From Candidatus Aminicenantes bacterium (GTDB taxonomy: Bacteria; Acidobacteriota; Aminicenantia; Aminicenantales; UBA4085), in assembly GCA_026393855.1 (NCBI GenBank), contig JAPKZJ010000037.1:1-41533 (forward strand): DNA of 41,533 nt, given 5' to 3'. Of the stretch, positions 24,234 to 31,442 are shown in pieces. Below the pieces are notes generated by a model, which was not told the origin of the DNA, searched no databases, and saw nothing but the letters and a program-made list of their open reading frames with translations. The position numbers were made by a program, and so were the translations under genes. The first letter of the stretch is position 1. Each line of letters opens with the position of its first letter.

Positions 24234-24814
24234 CGGCCGGCGGCCCGTTCCCGCGCCAGGACCCATGCGACGGCCTCCCCGATGCCGTCCGCGATGTGGG
24301 CCGGCACGACCCCAAGCCCGGCCAGCCGGGATTCGCTGTCGCGGCCGTAGCCCGTCCGGACCAGGATCGGCGTCACCCCCGCGGCCAGTCCGAAGCGGAC
24401 GTCCTCGACCTTGTCGCCGATCATGAAGGATCCGGCCAAGTCGAGGTCGAGCTCGCGAGCGGCCCGCCGGGCCATGCCCGGGGCCGGCTTGCGGCAGTCG
24501 CAGGCCGTCTTGTAAGCCCCCAGCCCGGCTTGCTCGTGATGGGGACAGTAATAGATCGCGTCGACGGGCGCGCCGCCCGCCGCGAGGGCCTCGGCCAGGC
24601 GGGCGTGGAGCCGTTCCAGGGTGGCCTCGTCCAGGTAGCCGCGGCCGATGCCGCTTTGGTTGGTCACCACGACAACCTTGAACCCGGCCGCGCGGGCGGC
24701 GCGGATGGCGGTGAAGCTCGCCGGGTAGATCGTGATCTGGGAAAAATCGCGGGGATAACCGGTCTCCACGTTGATCGTTCCGTCGCGGTCGAGGAAAACG
24801 GCCCGGTGGCTCAT
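24230..24814 (-). CDS. gmhB: D-glycero-D-manno-heptose-1,7-bisphosphate 7-phosphatase
   Basis: GmhB removes the C7 phosphate during ADP-heptose synthesis for the LPS inner core. The 194-residue HAD-family protein shows FLDRDGTIN (nucleophile D9 and D11), VVVTNQSGIGRGY, the zinc loop YYCPHHEQAGLG...CDCRKP with Cys and His ligands, and MIGDKVEDVRFG. These features distinguish GmhB from histidinol phosphatases, although the HisB-N family is close. The neighbour upstream is a heptosyltransferase-like gene, which supports the LPS role. It starts 7 bases after the waaF-like stop and its stop overlaps rel. Confidence 0.9.
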   Translation of the reverse strand: MSHRAVFLDRDGTINVETGYPRDFSQITIYPASFTAIRAARAAGFKVVVVTNQSGIGRGYLDEATLERLHARLAEALAAGGAPVDAIYYCPHHEQAGLGAYKTACDCRKPAPGMARRAARELDLDLAGSFMIGDKVEDVRFGLAAGVTPILVRTGYGRDSESRLAGLGVVPAHIADGIGEAVAWVLARERAAGR

Positions 24815-24821
24815 GGCGGGG

Positions 24822-25832
24822 TTATCCCTGGAGAAAGGCCAGGCCGGCCCGGTACGCCTCTTCGGCCGTGATCGCCGTCATGCAGCGATGGTCGAAGGGG
24901 CAGGATCGGTAGAGGCAGGGGCCGCAGGGCGCGTCCTTCTTGAGCACGGCGGCCGGGGCGTGAAACGGCGCCGTCGCTCTCGGCTCGGTCGGGCCGAAGA
25001 TCGCGACCACCGGGACGCGAAGAGCGTTGGCCATGTGCATGGGTCCCGTGTCGTTGGTCACGAAGAGAGCGGCTTCGCCGATGAGGGCCAACAAGCCGCG
25101 CAGCGTCGTGCGGCCGGCCAGGTCGATCGGCGGCTCGTCGAGCGAAGCGGCGATCTCGGCCGTCAGGGCAGCCTCGTCGGCCGAACCGGTCAGAAGGATG
25201 CGGGCGTTCCGGTCGCGGACGAAGAGGCCGGCCAGGGCCGCGTACCGCTCCGCCGGCCAGCGCTTGGCCGGCCCGTAGGCGGCGCCCGGGTTGAGGATGA
25301 TGAGGGGCCGGCCGTCGTCGGCTCCCAGCTCGCGGAGCCGCGTCTTGGCCGCCTGCTTCTCCGCCGGCGAAAGACTGAACCGGAGCTCGGGCTCGATCGT
25401 CGGGAGGCCCAGCTTCCGCAGGAGATCGAGGTAATAATAGATCTGATGGCGCGGCTCGGCCTGGGGATCGGGCGGCTTGACGCCACGGGTCAGGAGCAAG
25501 CCCCGGCCGTCTCTCCGGTATCCCCAGCGCTCGGGGATGCCGGCTTGCCGGAACTGGAGAGCCGAGCCGAAGGAATTGGTGAATAGAAGGCCGAGGTCGA
25601 AGGCTTCGGCCCGGAGCGCTTCGGCGGCGGCCACGAGCTCGCCGCGGGTCTTGGCGCCGTTGAGGGCCAGAACGCGGGGACCGCCCGCCTCCGTCCCGAA
25701 CAGATCGCGCACTCCGGCGCCGGCCGCGACCGCAATATCGGCGCCCGGAAAATGGGCCGCCAAGCTGTCCAAGGCGGGGCGAGCGAGGATGGCATCGCCG
25801 ACCCAGTTGGGGATGCGGACGACGATTTTCAT
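24822..25832 (-). CDS. waaF: Glycosyltransferase family 9 protein, LPS heptosyltransferase II type
   Basis: This 336-residue GT9 protein begins MKIVVRIPNWVGDAILARPA, the typical 'NWvGDavma.P' N-terminus of heptosyltransferase II. Later signatures are NPGAAYGPAKRWPAERYA and the donor-binding region FVTNDTGPMHMANALRVPVVAIFGPTEP. It would add an L,D-heptose to the LPS inner core at the inner membrane's cytoplasmic face. A conserved C-terminal cluster CGPCLYRSCPFDHRCM is also seen in WaaF proteins. The ATG at 25832 was chosen because it starts exactly at the conserved N-terminus; the upstream in-frame extension is Pro/Arg-rich and unlikely. Specific substrate is inferred, helped by the neighbouring gmhB. 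Confidence 0.85.
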   Translation of the reverse strand: MKIVVRIPNWVGDAILARPALDSLAAHFPGADIAVAAGAGVRDLFGTEAGGPRVLALNGAKTRGELVAAAEALRAEAFDLGLLFTNSFGSALQFRQAGIPERWGYRRDGRGLLLTRGVKPPDPQAEPRHQIYYYLDLLRKLGLPTIEPELRFSLSPAEKQAAKTRLRELGADDGRPLIILNPGAAYGPAKRWPAERYAALAGLFVRDRNARILLTGSADEAALTAEIAASLDEPPIDLAGRTTLRGLLALIGEAALFVTNDTGPMHMANALRVPVVAIFGPTEPRATAPFHAPAAVLKKDAPCGPCLYRSCPFDHRCMTAITAEEAYRAGLAFLQG

Positions 25833-25851
25833 AGGGCTTTCGGGCCGGACC

Positions 25852-26250
25852 TCAATCCGAGGTTTTTTTGGCCGGCGTCTTTGTTTCGGGCTTGCTCTCG
25901 GAGGTCTTGGCCGCGAATTCGCCCTTTTCGGCGGGCTTGGCCGATCGATCGGGGTTCGTCGAGGCGGCGGCGGAGCCCGTCTCGGCATTTTTCTCCGACT
26001 TAGCCTCGGACTTGGCTTCGGGCTTGGCCTCGACGTCCGCCTTGGCTTTTCTCTCCTCCGAGGGAGAGTGCTTCTTGGCGTAATCGGTGATATAGAAGCC
26101 GTTGCCCTTGAACTGGATGGCCGGGGAGGAGATGAGCTTGGTCAGGGACCCGCCGCATTGGGGGCATTTCTTGCAGGGCGGATCGGAGAGCTTTTGCAGC
26201 TTCTCGAGCCGGTGGCCGCAAGCGCCGCATTTATACTCGTAGATGGGCAT
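25852..26250 (-). CDS. FmdB-type zinc-ribbon protein with a long charged tail
   Basis: The 132-residue protein starts MPIYEYKCGACGHRLEKLQ, the hallmark of the FmdB/CxxC_CxxC_SSSS family. It has C8 and C11, then C26, C29 and C32 in PPCKKCPQCGG, followed by SSPAIQFKGNGFYITDY, also a family pattern. The function of these small proteins is not settled; the name comes from a putative regulator of formamidase. The last 70 residues are low-complexity, rich in Lys, Glu, Ala and Ser, longer than in many members. AAGGAA precedes the ATG, and an extended -10 promoter lies about 35 bp upstream. It is first in the fmdB-waaF-gmhB-rel unit. Confidence 0.88.
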   Translation of the reverse strand: MPIYEYKCGACGHRLEKLQKLSDPPCKKCPQCGGSLTKLISSPAIQFKGNGFYITDYAKKHSPSEERKAKADVEAKPEAKSEAKSEKNAETGSAAASTNPDRSAKPAEKGEFAAKTSESKPETKTPAKKTSD

Positions 26251-26285
26251 AGCCGATTCCTTCGCGCAACTATCAGAGAACCCAT

Positions 26286-26291
26286 ATTATA
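26286..26291 (-). promoter_or_regulatory. Extended -10 promoter of the fmdB-waaF-gmhB-rel unit
   Basis: On the minus strand the sequence reads TGCTATAAT, a perfect -10 with the TGn extension, 36 bases before the fmdB start. No good -35 hexamer is present, as is common with extended -10 promoters. It lies in the 69-bp gap after the MEMO-AMMECR1 gene. Confidence 0.5.
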
Positions 26292-26319
26292 GCAGAATTC
26301 TAAGGATTTTGGGGGAGCG

Positions 26320-27810
26320 TTACTCTCGGAAGACGATCGCCTCGAACACCTCGATGACAGCCCCCTTCTTCCAGGCGTCGGCCGGCAGCCCAGCTTTGAG
26401 GCAGGTCTGGCCCAGGAATTCCTCCCGTCCCCAGTGATATTCGGCGGCCACCTGGGGTAGGAGCAGGCCGCGGCGCCCGTCGCGGGACATGATTAGGCCG
26501 TGCTTCCCCACTTCGACCAGCTTGGGGTCGTCGATCCGGCGGGCCGGAGTCAGGACTGAGATCTCGATCTTCAGATCCTTGACCTCGCGGGCCGCGACCC
26601 GCGGGAAGCGGGGGTCTTCCGTGGCCGCGTAGACGGCGCACTGCCGGACGGCCTGGGCCAGCGGCATAACGGCCTCGATGTAGCCGATGCAGCCTCGAAG
26701 CGCCCCGTTCTTCGTCAGGGTGACGAAAGCCCCACGCGGCTCGGCGTAGAGCGGGCTCGCGGTCGGCAGGGACGGGAGCGAACCGTCGCGCAGGAACGAT
26801 TCCAAGGTCCGGCGGGCCAGGGCCAGAAGCTCTTTTTTCTGCTCGTCCGTCAAGGAAGCCGCTTGCTCCCCTTCCTTGGCCGAGCGTCCCGACACGGCCG
26901 CTCCCTCTTTGCCGGCCTGATCCGCGCCAGCGGGCGGGACCGAAATCGCGGCCGCGAAATACCCGACGACGCGGTCGTCGGGGCCTCCGCCCTCGGTTGA
27001 GTCGGCGCGGGCGAGGATGTCGACGGTCGGCGACCCCAGGCGTTCGGCGTAATAGAGCGCCGTCAGAACGCCCGCTCCGCCGCAGAGTATATTCTCCCCT
27101 CTCTCGACCAGGCGCAGGAGGGCGGATGTTTGGCGGCTGCGGACCAGATCGATCGTCGCGGCGTCCTCGGCAGCGGCTTTCTTTTTGTTCAGAAAATGGG
27201 ACATATCGGTGGAGGCGACGACTAGGATCCTGCGGGACTTGGCCAGCCCGGCCAGGGCCGAGGCCAGCGTCCGCATCGTTGCTTCATCGGGCCGACCCAG
27301 GACGATGGGCACAATCCGGGCCTTCGGCAAGACCCGCTGGATGAACGGCACTTGGACCTCGACCGAGTGCTCCTCGGCATGGGCTTCAGGGACGAACCGG
27401 AATCCGGTAGCCTTGGCCAGGGCGGCGGCGGCCTCGGCATCCACTGCGGCCGAGCCAAGCGGTGTTTCGAAAGCGCCGTCGGGCCAGATCGAGGCGCCCC
27501 GGAAGTCGACTCGATGCGTCGGCCCGAGGATGACCACCGTTTCGAAGTCTGCGCTTTGGACGAGCTTGTAGCCGAGGGCGGCAATGCGGCCGGAATAGAC
27601 ATAGCCGGCATGGGGCACGATAAGGGCCCGGATCGGGCCGGCCGGGTGGGCCGGGGCGGCGGCGGCCAGGAAGCCGTCGATCTGCCGTCCCAGGCGCTCG
27701 CCGTCGGCGTCATAGAACTGGCCCGCCCAGACGGGCTTGCGGACGCCTTGGGCCAAGGCGAATCCGGCTACGAGAAATAGAACGGTCAGCAGCAGCAGTA
27801 GGACTCTCAT
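26320..27810 (-). CDS. Exported MEMO-AMMECR1 fusion (AmmeMemoRadiSam system B and A domains in one protein)
   Basis: The 496-residue product starts with a signal-like stretch (LLLLLTVLFLVAGFALAQ). Residues about 20-290 are a MEMO domain: VPHAGYVYSG, LGPTHRVDF, EEHSVEVQVPFIQ, STDMSHF and CGGAGVLTAL. The His and Cys positions that bind metal in MEMO proteins are kept. Residues about 320-496 are an AMMECR1 domain: EPRGAFVTLTKNG, LRGCIGYIE and EDPRFPRV. In many prokaryotes these two domains occur with a radical-SAM partner (AmmeMemoRadiSam). No radical-SAM gene is in this window. The ATG at 27810 is favoured by a GGAG site. The reaction is unknown; the export signal implies a role outside the cytoplasm or at the membrane. 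Confidence 0.85.
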   Translation of the reverse strand: MRVLLLLLTVLFLVAGFALAQGVRKPVWAGQFYDADGERLGRQIDGFLAAAAPAHPAGPIRALIVPHAGYVYSGRIAALGYKLVQSADFETVVILGPTHRVDFRGASIWPDGAFETPLGSAAVDAEAAAALAKATGFRFVPEAHAEEHSVEVQVPFIQRVLPKARIVPIVLGRPDEATMRTLASALAGLAKSRRILVVASTDMSHFLNKKKAAAEDAATIDLVRSRQTSALLRLVERGENILCGGAGVLTALYYAERLGSPTVDILARADSTEGGGPDDRVVGYFAAAISVPPAGADQAGKEGAAVSGRSAKEGEQAASLTDEQKKELLALARRTLESFLRDGSLPSLPTASPLYAEPRGAFVTLTKNGALRGCIGYIEAVMPLAQAVRQCAVYAATEDPRFPRVAAREVKDLKIEISVLTPARRIDDPKLVEVGKHGLIMSRDGRRGLLLPQVAAEYHWGREEFLGQTCLKAGLPADAWKKGAVIEVFEAIVFRE

Positions 27811-27926
27811 GGGGTAGTTCTCCGGCTTCAATATAGAAGCCGCCGAGCTAAAAATCAAACCGACTTTTTATTGTTGGGGTTCTTTCTTAAAGCGATGTTT
27901 TGCCTTTAAACGAAGCCTTCCACAAA

Positions 27927-28146
27927 GGCGCCGGCGATGGGGGTGAGCGCTTATGCGGAAATATCGCCGCGTGTTCTCGTTTTTCGCGGGTATCCCGCTC
28001 GGAAAGAAGCGGGACGGCGAGGATGTCTGAGCGGGCTGTACAAACACCGTTAGATCAATGCGGAACGCGAGTTCCGAGCCGCCGAGAAAAGCGAGACGCC
28101 ACGGCGCAAATATTTACGCATAGCGAACCCCCATCGCCGGAGCCCC
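27927..28146 (+). repeat. Structured palindromic repeat family 2, copy 2 (candidate structured RNA)
   Basis: This element aligns over its whole length with 510-732. Strictly conserved blocks include GTGTTCTCGTTTTTCG, GGCGAGGATGTCTGAG and ACGCGAGTTCCGAGCCGCCG. The outer stem is CCGGCGATGGGGGT (27931-27944) with ACCCCCATCGCCGG (28127-28140), 14 perfect pairs, although copy 1 has a different sequence there. The central hairpin is TCCCGCT (27993-27999)/AGCGGGA (28008-28014), again different from copy 1 but still paired. A promoter for a small gene begins seven bases after it, much as copy 1 precedes the hydrogenase promoter. Confidence 0.78.
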
Positions 28147-28152
28147 TCCTAG

Positions 28153-28180
28153 TTGACTTTTTTGCGCCATCGGCTACAAT
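28153..28180 (+). promoter_or_regulatory. Promoter of the 39-residue membrane protein gene
   Basis: TTGACT (28153-28158) and TACAAT (28175-28180) are separated by 16 bases. Transcription should start near 28187, about 11 bases before the ATG at 28198, too short for a normal Shine-Dalgarno site. Confidence 0.55.
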
Positions 28181-28197
28181 AATCGCGGGTAGTTCTG

Positions 28198-28317
28198 ATG
28201 AAAGACTTTTTTCGAATCCTCTTTACCGCAATGGTCGTGACCTCGGCCTTTGTCATCGGATTCCAGATCGGCCGGGATAAGGAACGCCGCAAGATCCCGG
28301 AGTTTCAGGAAGACTGA
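28198..28317 (+). CDS. Small single-pass membrane protein (39 residues), unknown function
   Basis: The frame encodes MKDFFRILFTAMVVTSAFVI followed by GFQIGRDKERRKIPEFQED. It has one hydrophobic helix (about residues 6-24) and then a strongly charged tail, a common layout for small membrane proteins with the tail in the cytoplasm. A good sigma70-type promoter lies right upstream, which is the main support for it being a gene. There is no clear ribosome-binding site. I recognise no family. Its upstream neighbour is the structured repeat copy 2. Confidence 0.55.
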   Translation: MKDFFRILFTAMVVTSAFVIGFQIGRDKERRKIPEFQED

Positions 28318-28374
28318 CGGCCTTGGCCCATCCGGCCCCGCGGCCGCCTTCCCTTTTCTCTTCTTCCCGCCTAT

Positions 28375-28493
28375 AATAAACCCGCTCGATGCCCTGGGCT
28401 AAAGCCCGGGGTATTTGCAGGGTTAATACTGAGCGGCGCTTATGACCCCGATTTGAAAATCGGGGTTCTAGCGCCGCGAATGTATAATTAGGC
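28375..28493. repeat. Repeat family 3, copy 2 (inverted relative to copy 1)
   Basis: The 119 bases match the reverse complement of 11929-12081 without its internal insertion of about 40 bases. This copy contains a near-perfect hairpin ACCCCGATTT/AAATCGGGGT around 28444-28467 and the pair GAGCGGCGCTTAT/TAGCGCCGCG. Its right end includes TATAAT (28483-28488), which may serve as a -10 box for the gene starting at 28537. It encodes no protein. Confidence 0.75.
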
Positions 28494-28536
28494 TCCGGTG
28501 CGCCCTGCAGGGCCGCCCGGGCCGCGAGGAATAATC

Positions 28537-28824
28537 ATGAACATCGGGACTTACGGTATATTAATCGTTTTCGGGGTCTTCATCCTTCTGCTCATCCGCA
28601 ACCCCAATATGGCCTGTTTCGGGAAGAAGCTCAAATCCCCCTTCTACCCGATCCTGCGGCGCAAGCGCATGCAGCGCGAGGCCGAGGCCGTGCGCCTGGA
28701 GAAGCGCAAGCGGATCCAGACCAGCGATTACGGGTTCAAGCTGGATGAGCCCGGCGCGCCCCGGGCCGACGTCTCTCCCGAAGCCAAAGCCAAAGCCGAG
28801 GACTACGGCTTCAAGCTCGATTGA
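28537..28824 (+). CDS. Small membrane protein with a duplicated DYGFKLD motif, unknown function
   Basis: The 95-residue product begins MNIGTYGILIVFGVFILLLI, a single membrane helix, followed by a basic region (LRRKRMQREAEAVRLEKRKR, partly helical). The C-terminal third contains DYGFKLD twice, once mid-tail (SDYGFKLDEPG) and once as the exact C-terminus (EDYGFKLD). The repeated motif suggests a short binding peptide. GAGGAATAATC gives the ribosome-binding site for the ATG at 28537; an in-frame GTG at 28498 is less likely. I do not recognise the family. It lies immediately upstream of the lolB-like gene. Confidence 0.65.
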   Translation: MNIGTYGILIVFGVFILLLIRNPNMACFGKKLKSPFYPILRRKRMQREAEAVRLEKRKRIQTSDYGFKLDEPGAPRADVSPEAKAKAEDYGFKLD

Positions 28825-28853
28825 CGGCGCGCCGCAGCAAGAGGAACCGACCG

Positions 28854-29531
28854 GTGAAAGGCCGATTCGCAATTGGCGCGGCAGTCGTTCTCCTGGCCGT
28901 TGCCTGCCGCCCGGGCCGTCTCTCGCTGGCCCCCCTTCCCGAACGAATCGAGTCCATCCAGGGATCCGCTTCGATCCGCTACTCCCGCGGCGGCGCGTCG
29001 GCCCGGGCCAAGATGGTCTTTCTGCTCGTCCCGCCGGAGCGGGCCGGCCTGGAAGCCCTTGACCCCCTGAGCCGGACGATCTTCTCGGTGGTCGTCGAGG
29101 GCGAAGAAGCCACCCTCGTTGTCCCGGCCCGAAAAGCCTATTGGACCGGAGCCAGGGCCGACGTGCTTGAGGCTGGGCTGGGATTTCCGTTGAGCGTCGC
29201 CGAAATGGTCGGCCTGCTGAGCGGCCGCTGGCCGGACGGTCCGGACGGAGCCGGGAGTCCCGCCGGCTGGACCTTGACGCGCGATGCGCAAGGCTGCGTC
29301 ATCGCGGGCAGCCGGAACGGTTTCGATTTCCGTGTGGACGAGCTATTCCCTCGCTCGGCCGTCCCGCGCAAGCTCGGCTTCCGGGCCGCGACCAGTTCGG
29401 GGTCGCTGACCGTGCTCGGCCTGACCGCGAACGAGGCGGGCGCCGCTGCGGCCCGCCGGCCGTCCCTCCCTCCTTCATTTGTCCGCTTGACGAAGCTCGA
29501 GATGGAGAGGCTGCTTCGCGATGAGGATTAA
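28854..29531 (+). CDS. LolB-like/DUF4292-like outer-membrane lipoprotein
   Basis: The 225-residue product starts at a GTG (28854) with AGAGGAA just before it, and has a lipoprotein signal ending in the lipobox LAVAC. The mature part has the LolB-like run of beta strands: IQGSASIRYSRGGASARAKM, FLLVPPERAGLEALDPLSRT and ATLVVPARKAYW, followed by a helix (LSVAEMVGLLSGRW) and more strands. LolB inserts lipoproteins into the outer membrane. Sequence similarity alone is modest, but its position directly before ispE matches lolB-ispE in gammaproteobacteria. Its end overlaps the ispE start by 11 bp. A TTG at 28821 in frame would give a longer, less signal-like start. Confidence 0.65.
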   Translation: MKGRFAIGAAVVLLAVACRPGRLSLAPLPERIESIQGSASIRYSRGGASARAKMVFLLVPPERAGLEALDPLSRTIFSVVVEGEEATLVVPARKAYWTGARADVLEAGLGFPLSVAEMVGLLSGRWPDGPDGAGSPAGWTLTRDAQGCVIAGSRNGFDFRVDELFPRSAVPRKLGFRAATSSGSLTVLGLTANEAGAAAARRPSLPPSFVRLTKLEMERLLRDED

Positions 29532-30471
29532 ATCCTTCGCCAAGATCAACCTCGGCTTGGAGGTTGTGCGCCGCCGGCCCGACGGCTATCACGATATAAG
29601 GACCCTGTTTCAATGGGTCGGCCTGCATGATGTCCTGGAGATCGAGGAGATCCCCGGGCCCGAGGTGCGGATCGCGGGCGATGATCCCGAAGTCCCCTGG
29701 GACGAGACGAACCTGATCGTCAAGGCGGCCCGTCTCCTGCAGCATCGGACCGGAGCCGCGCGGGGGGCCGCGATCCGGGTCGAGAAGCGGATTCCGGCCG
29801 GCCGGGGGCTGGCCGGCGGCAGCAGCGACGCGGCCATGACGCTTCTCGGACTCAATCGCCTTTGGGAGCTGGGCCTCGAGCCCGGCGAGCTGGCCGGGTT
29901 GGGCCGTGAGCTCGGAGCGGATGTGCCGTTCTTCTTCACCGGGGGGCTGTGCCTGGGCGAGGGCATCGGCGACGTGCTGACGCCCTTGGTCGAGCTCGAG
30001 CTCCGCTTCCTCGTTCTAGCGATCCCCGATTTCCCCGTCCCGACCCCTCTCATCTACCGCGCTCTCGAGCCCCCCGCCCCGTCATTGACTTCGAGGCCTG
30101 AAAACAGTAGAATAAGCCGCTTTTTCGAGACCGGAGAGATCGCCTCTCTCGAGAACGAACTCGAGGGGACGATCTTTCGCTTTTATCCTCAGCTCCAAGA
30201 GATAAAGCGGTTTTTCCAGGCCCGGGGCGCCGAATTGTCCCTGGTGACGGGATCGGGCTCGGCGGTGTACGGAGTGTTCCGCGACCGGAGCGCGGCCGGC
30301 GATTGCCTGGCCGCGGCTTCCGGGCCGAGCCGTTTTGTCCTTCTGGAAACCGTGACCCGGGAGCAAGGCTGGCCGGACATCGAGGCTGGGGTGTCGCCAA
30401 GTGGTAAGGCAGCGGGCTTTGGACCCGCCATTCGGGGGTTCGAATCCTCCCGCCCCAGAACCAGGCGATAA
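29521..30471 (+). CDS. ispE: 4-diphosphocytidyl-2-C-methyl-D-erythritol kinase
   Basis: IspE phosphorylates CDP-methylerythritol in the MEP route to isoprenoids. The 316-residue frame has the GHMP-kinase motifs: KSFAKINLGLEV, DGYHDIRTLFQ, the ATP loop IPAGRGLAGGSSDAA, GADVPFFFTGG and VTGSGSAVYGVF near residue 245. The family is usually about 280-300 residues. The last 28 or so codons run straight through the tRNA-Gln gene (30387-30458), so the C-terminus (from about residue 289) is a by-product of the tRNA sequence. ispD and ispF of the same pathway are 8 kb downstream. The start overlaps the lolB-like gene. Confidence 0.94.
   Translation: MRIKSFAKINLGLEVVRRRPDGYHDIRTLFQWVGLHDVLEIEEIPGPEVRIAGDDPEVPWDETNLIVKAARLLQHRTGAARGAAIRVEKRIPAGRGLAGGSSDAAMTLLGLNRLWELGLEPGELAGLGRELGADVPFFFTGGLCLGEGIGDVLTPLVELELRFLVLAIPDFPVPTPLIYRALEPPAPSLTSRPENSRISRFFETGEIASLENELEGTIFRFYPQLQEIKRFFQARGAELSLVTGSGSAVYGVFRDRSAAGDCLAAASGPSRFVLLETVTREQGWPDIEAGVSPSGKAAGFGPAIRGFESSRPRTRR
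30387..30458 (+). tRNA. tRNA-Gln (anticodon TTG)
   Basis: The 72-nt cloverleaf is complete. The acceptor stem TGGGGTG pairs with CGCCCCA and G is the discriminator base. The D arm is GCC/GGC, the anticodon stem GCGGG/CCCGC encloses CTTTGGA with anticodon TTG, and the T arm has loop TTCGAAT. U1-A72 is typical of bacterial tRNA-Gln. CCA is not encoded directly after the discriminator. The gene overlaps the 3' end of ispE and precedes prs. Confidence 0.95.
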
Positions 30472-30500
30472 GTGCTGAATTCGACGATAAAGGAAGGACC

Positions 30501-31430
30501 ATGAAGATCTTTGCCGGGAGCTCCAACCTCCCCCTGGCGCAGGAGATCGCCCAGTACGGCAAGAAGTTCCTGGGCAACAGCGTCCTGGAGCGCTTCAGCG
30601 ACGGCGAGATCCACTACTACATCGACGAGAACGTGCGCGGCGAAGACATCTTCATCATCCAGAGCGGCTGCCATCCGGCCAACGCCCACATGATGGAGCT
30701 GTTTCTGATGATCGACGCCTTCAAGCGGGCCTCGGCCGAGCGGATCACGGCGGTCATGCCGTATTACGCCTACGCCCGCCAGGATTGGAAGGACCGACCC
30801 CGGGTGCCCATCTCGGCCCGGTTGATGGCCGACCTGCTGGAAGCGGCCGGCGCCGACCGCCTGCTGGCCATGGACCTGCACTCGCCCCAGATTCAGGGTT
30901 TCTTTTCCATCCCCGTGGACAACCTGACCAGCGTCCCCGTCCTGACCCGGCATCTGCTCAGCCTGGGGCTGGGCGAGCTGACCGTCGTCTCCCCCGATGC
31001 CGGCGGCGTGGGCCGGGCCAAGCATTTCGCCAAGAAGCTGGGGGCCAAGCTGGCCATCATCGACAAGCGCCGTCCCCGCCCCAACGTGGCCGAGGTGTTC
31101 AACGTCATCGGCGACGTCACGGACCAGAATTGCGTCATCTACGACGACATGGTCGACACCGCCGGGACCCTGGTCCTGGGGGCCGAAGCCCTGGTCAAGT
31201 CGGGGGCTAAGCGGGTCTTGGCCTGCGCCACCCACCCCGTCCTCTCGGGCCCGGCCGTCGAGCGGCTGATGGCCTCGCCCATCGAGCAGCTGATCGTCAC
31301 CAACACCATCCCCCTCAACGAAGCCAGCAAGGGCTGTCCCAAGATACGGACCCTGTCGGTGGCCGAGCTCTTCGGCGAAGCCATCCGGCGGATCAACGAG
31401 CGCAGCTCCGTGAGCTCACTGTTCGACTAA
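30501..31430 (+). CDS. prs: Ribose-phosphate pyrophosphokinase (PRPP synthetase)
   Basis: Prs makes phosphoribosyl pyrophosphate from ribose 5-phosphate and ATP for nucleotide, His and Trp synthesis. The 309 residues match class I enzymes: MKIFAGSSNLPLAQEI, RFSDGEIHYYIDENVRG, PYYAYARQDWKDRPR, AMDLHSPQIQGFF, VVSPDAGGVGRAKHFAKKL and the PRPP loop VIYDDMVDTAGTL. A GGAAGGACC site precedes the ATG. It follows tRNA-Gln by 42 bases and is followed 12 bases later by rplY, the order also seen in pseudomonads. Confidence 0.96.
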   Translation: MKIFAGSSNLPLAQEIAQYGKKFLGNSVLERFSDGEIHYYIDENVRGEDIFIIQSGCHPANAHMMELFLMIDAFKRASAERITAVMPYYAYARQDWKDRPRVPISARLMADLLEAAGADRLLAMDLHSPQIQGFFSIPVDNLTSVPVLTRHLLSLGLGELTVVSPDAGGVGRAKHFAKKLGAKLAIIDKRRPRPNVAEVFNVIGDVTDQNCVIYDDMVDTAGTLVLGAEALVKSGAKRVLACATHPVLSGPAVERLMASPIEQLIVTNTIPLNEASKGCPKIRTLSVAELFGEAIRRINERSSVSSLFD

Positions 31431-31442
31431 GGAGAAAAATCC

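Larger units (their letters stand above)
27811..28197. other. Intergenic region with the second structured palindrome
   Basis: This 387-bp gap separates the divergent MEMO-AMMECR1 gene and a small membrane-protein gene. It contains repeat family 2 copy 2 (27927-28146) and a promoter (28153-28180). Bases 27811-27926 are the upstream region of the MEMO-AMMECR1 gene and include AT-rich patches but no promoter I can call with confidence. Confidence 0.6.
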
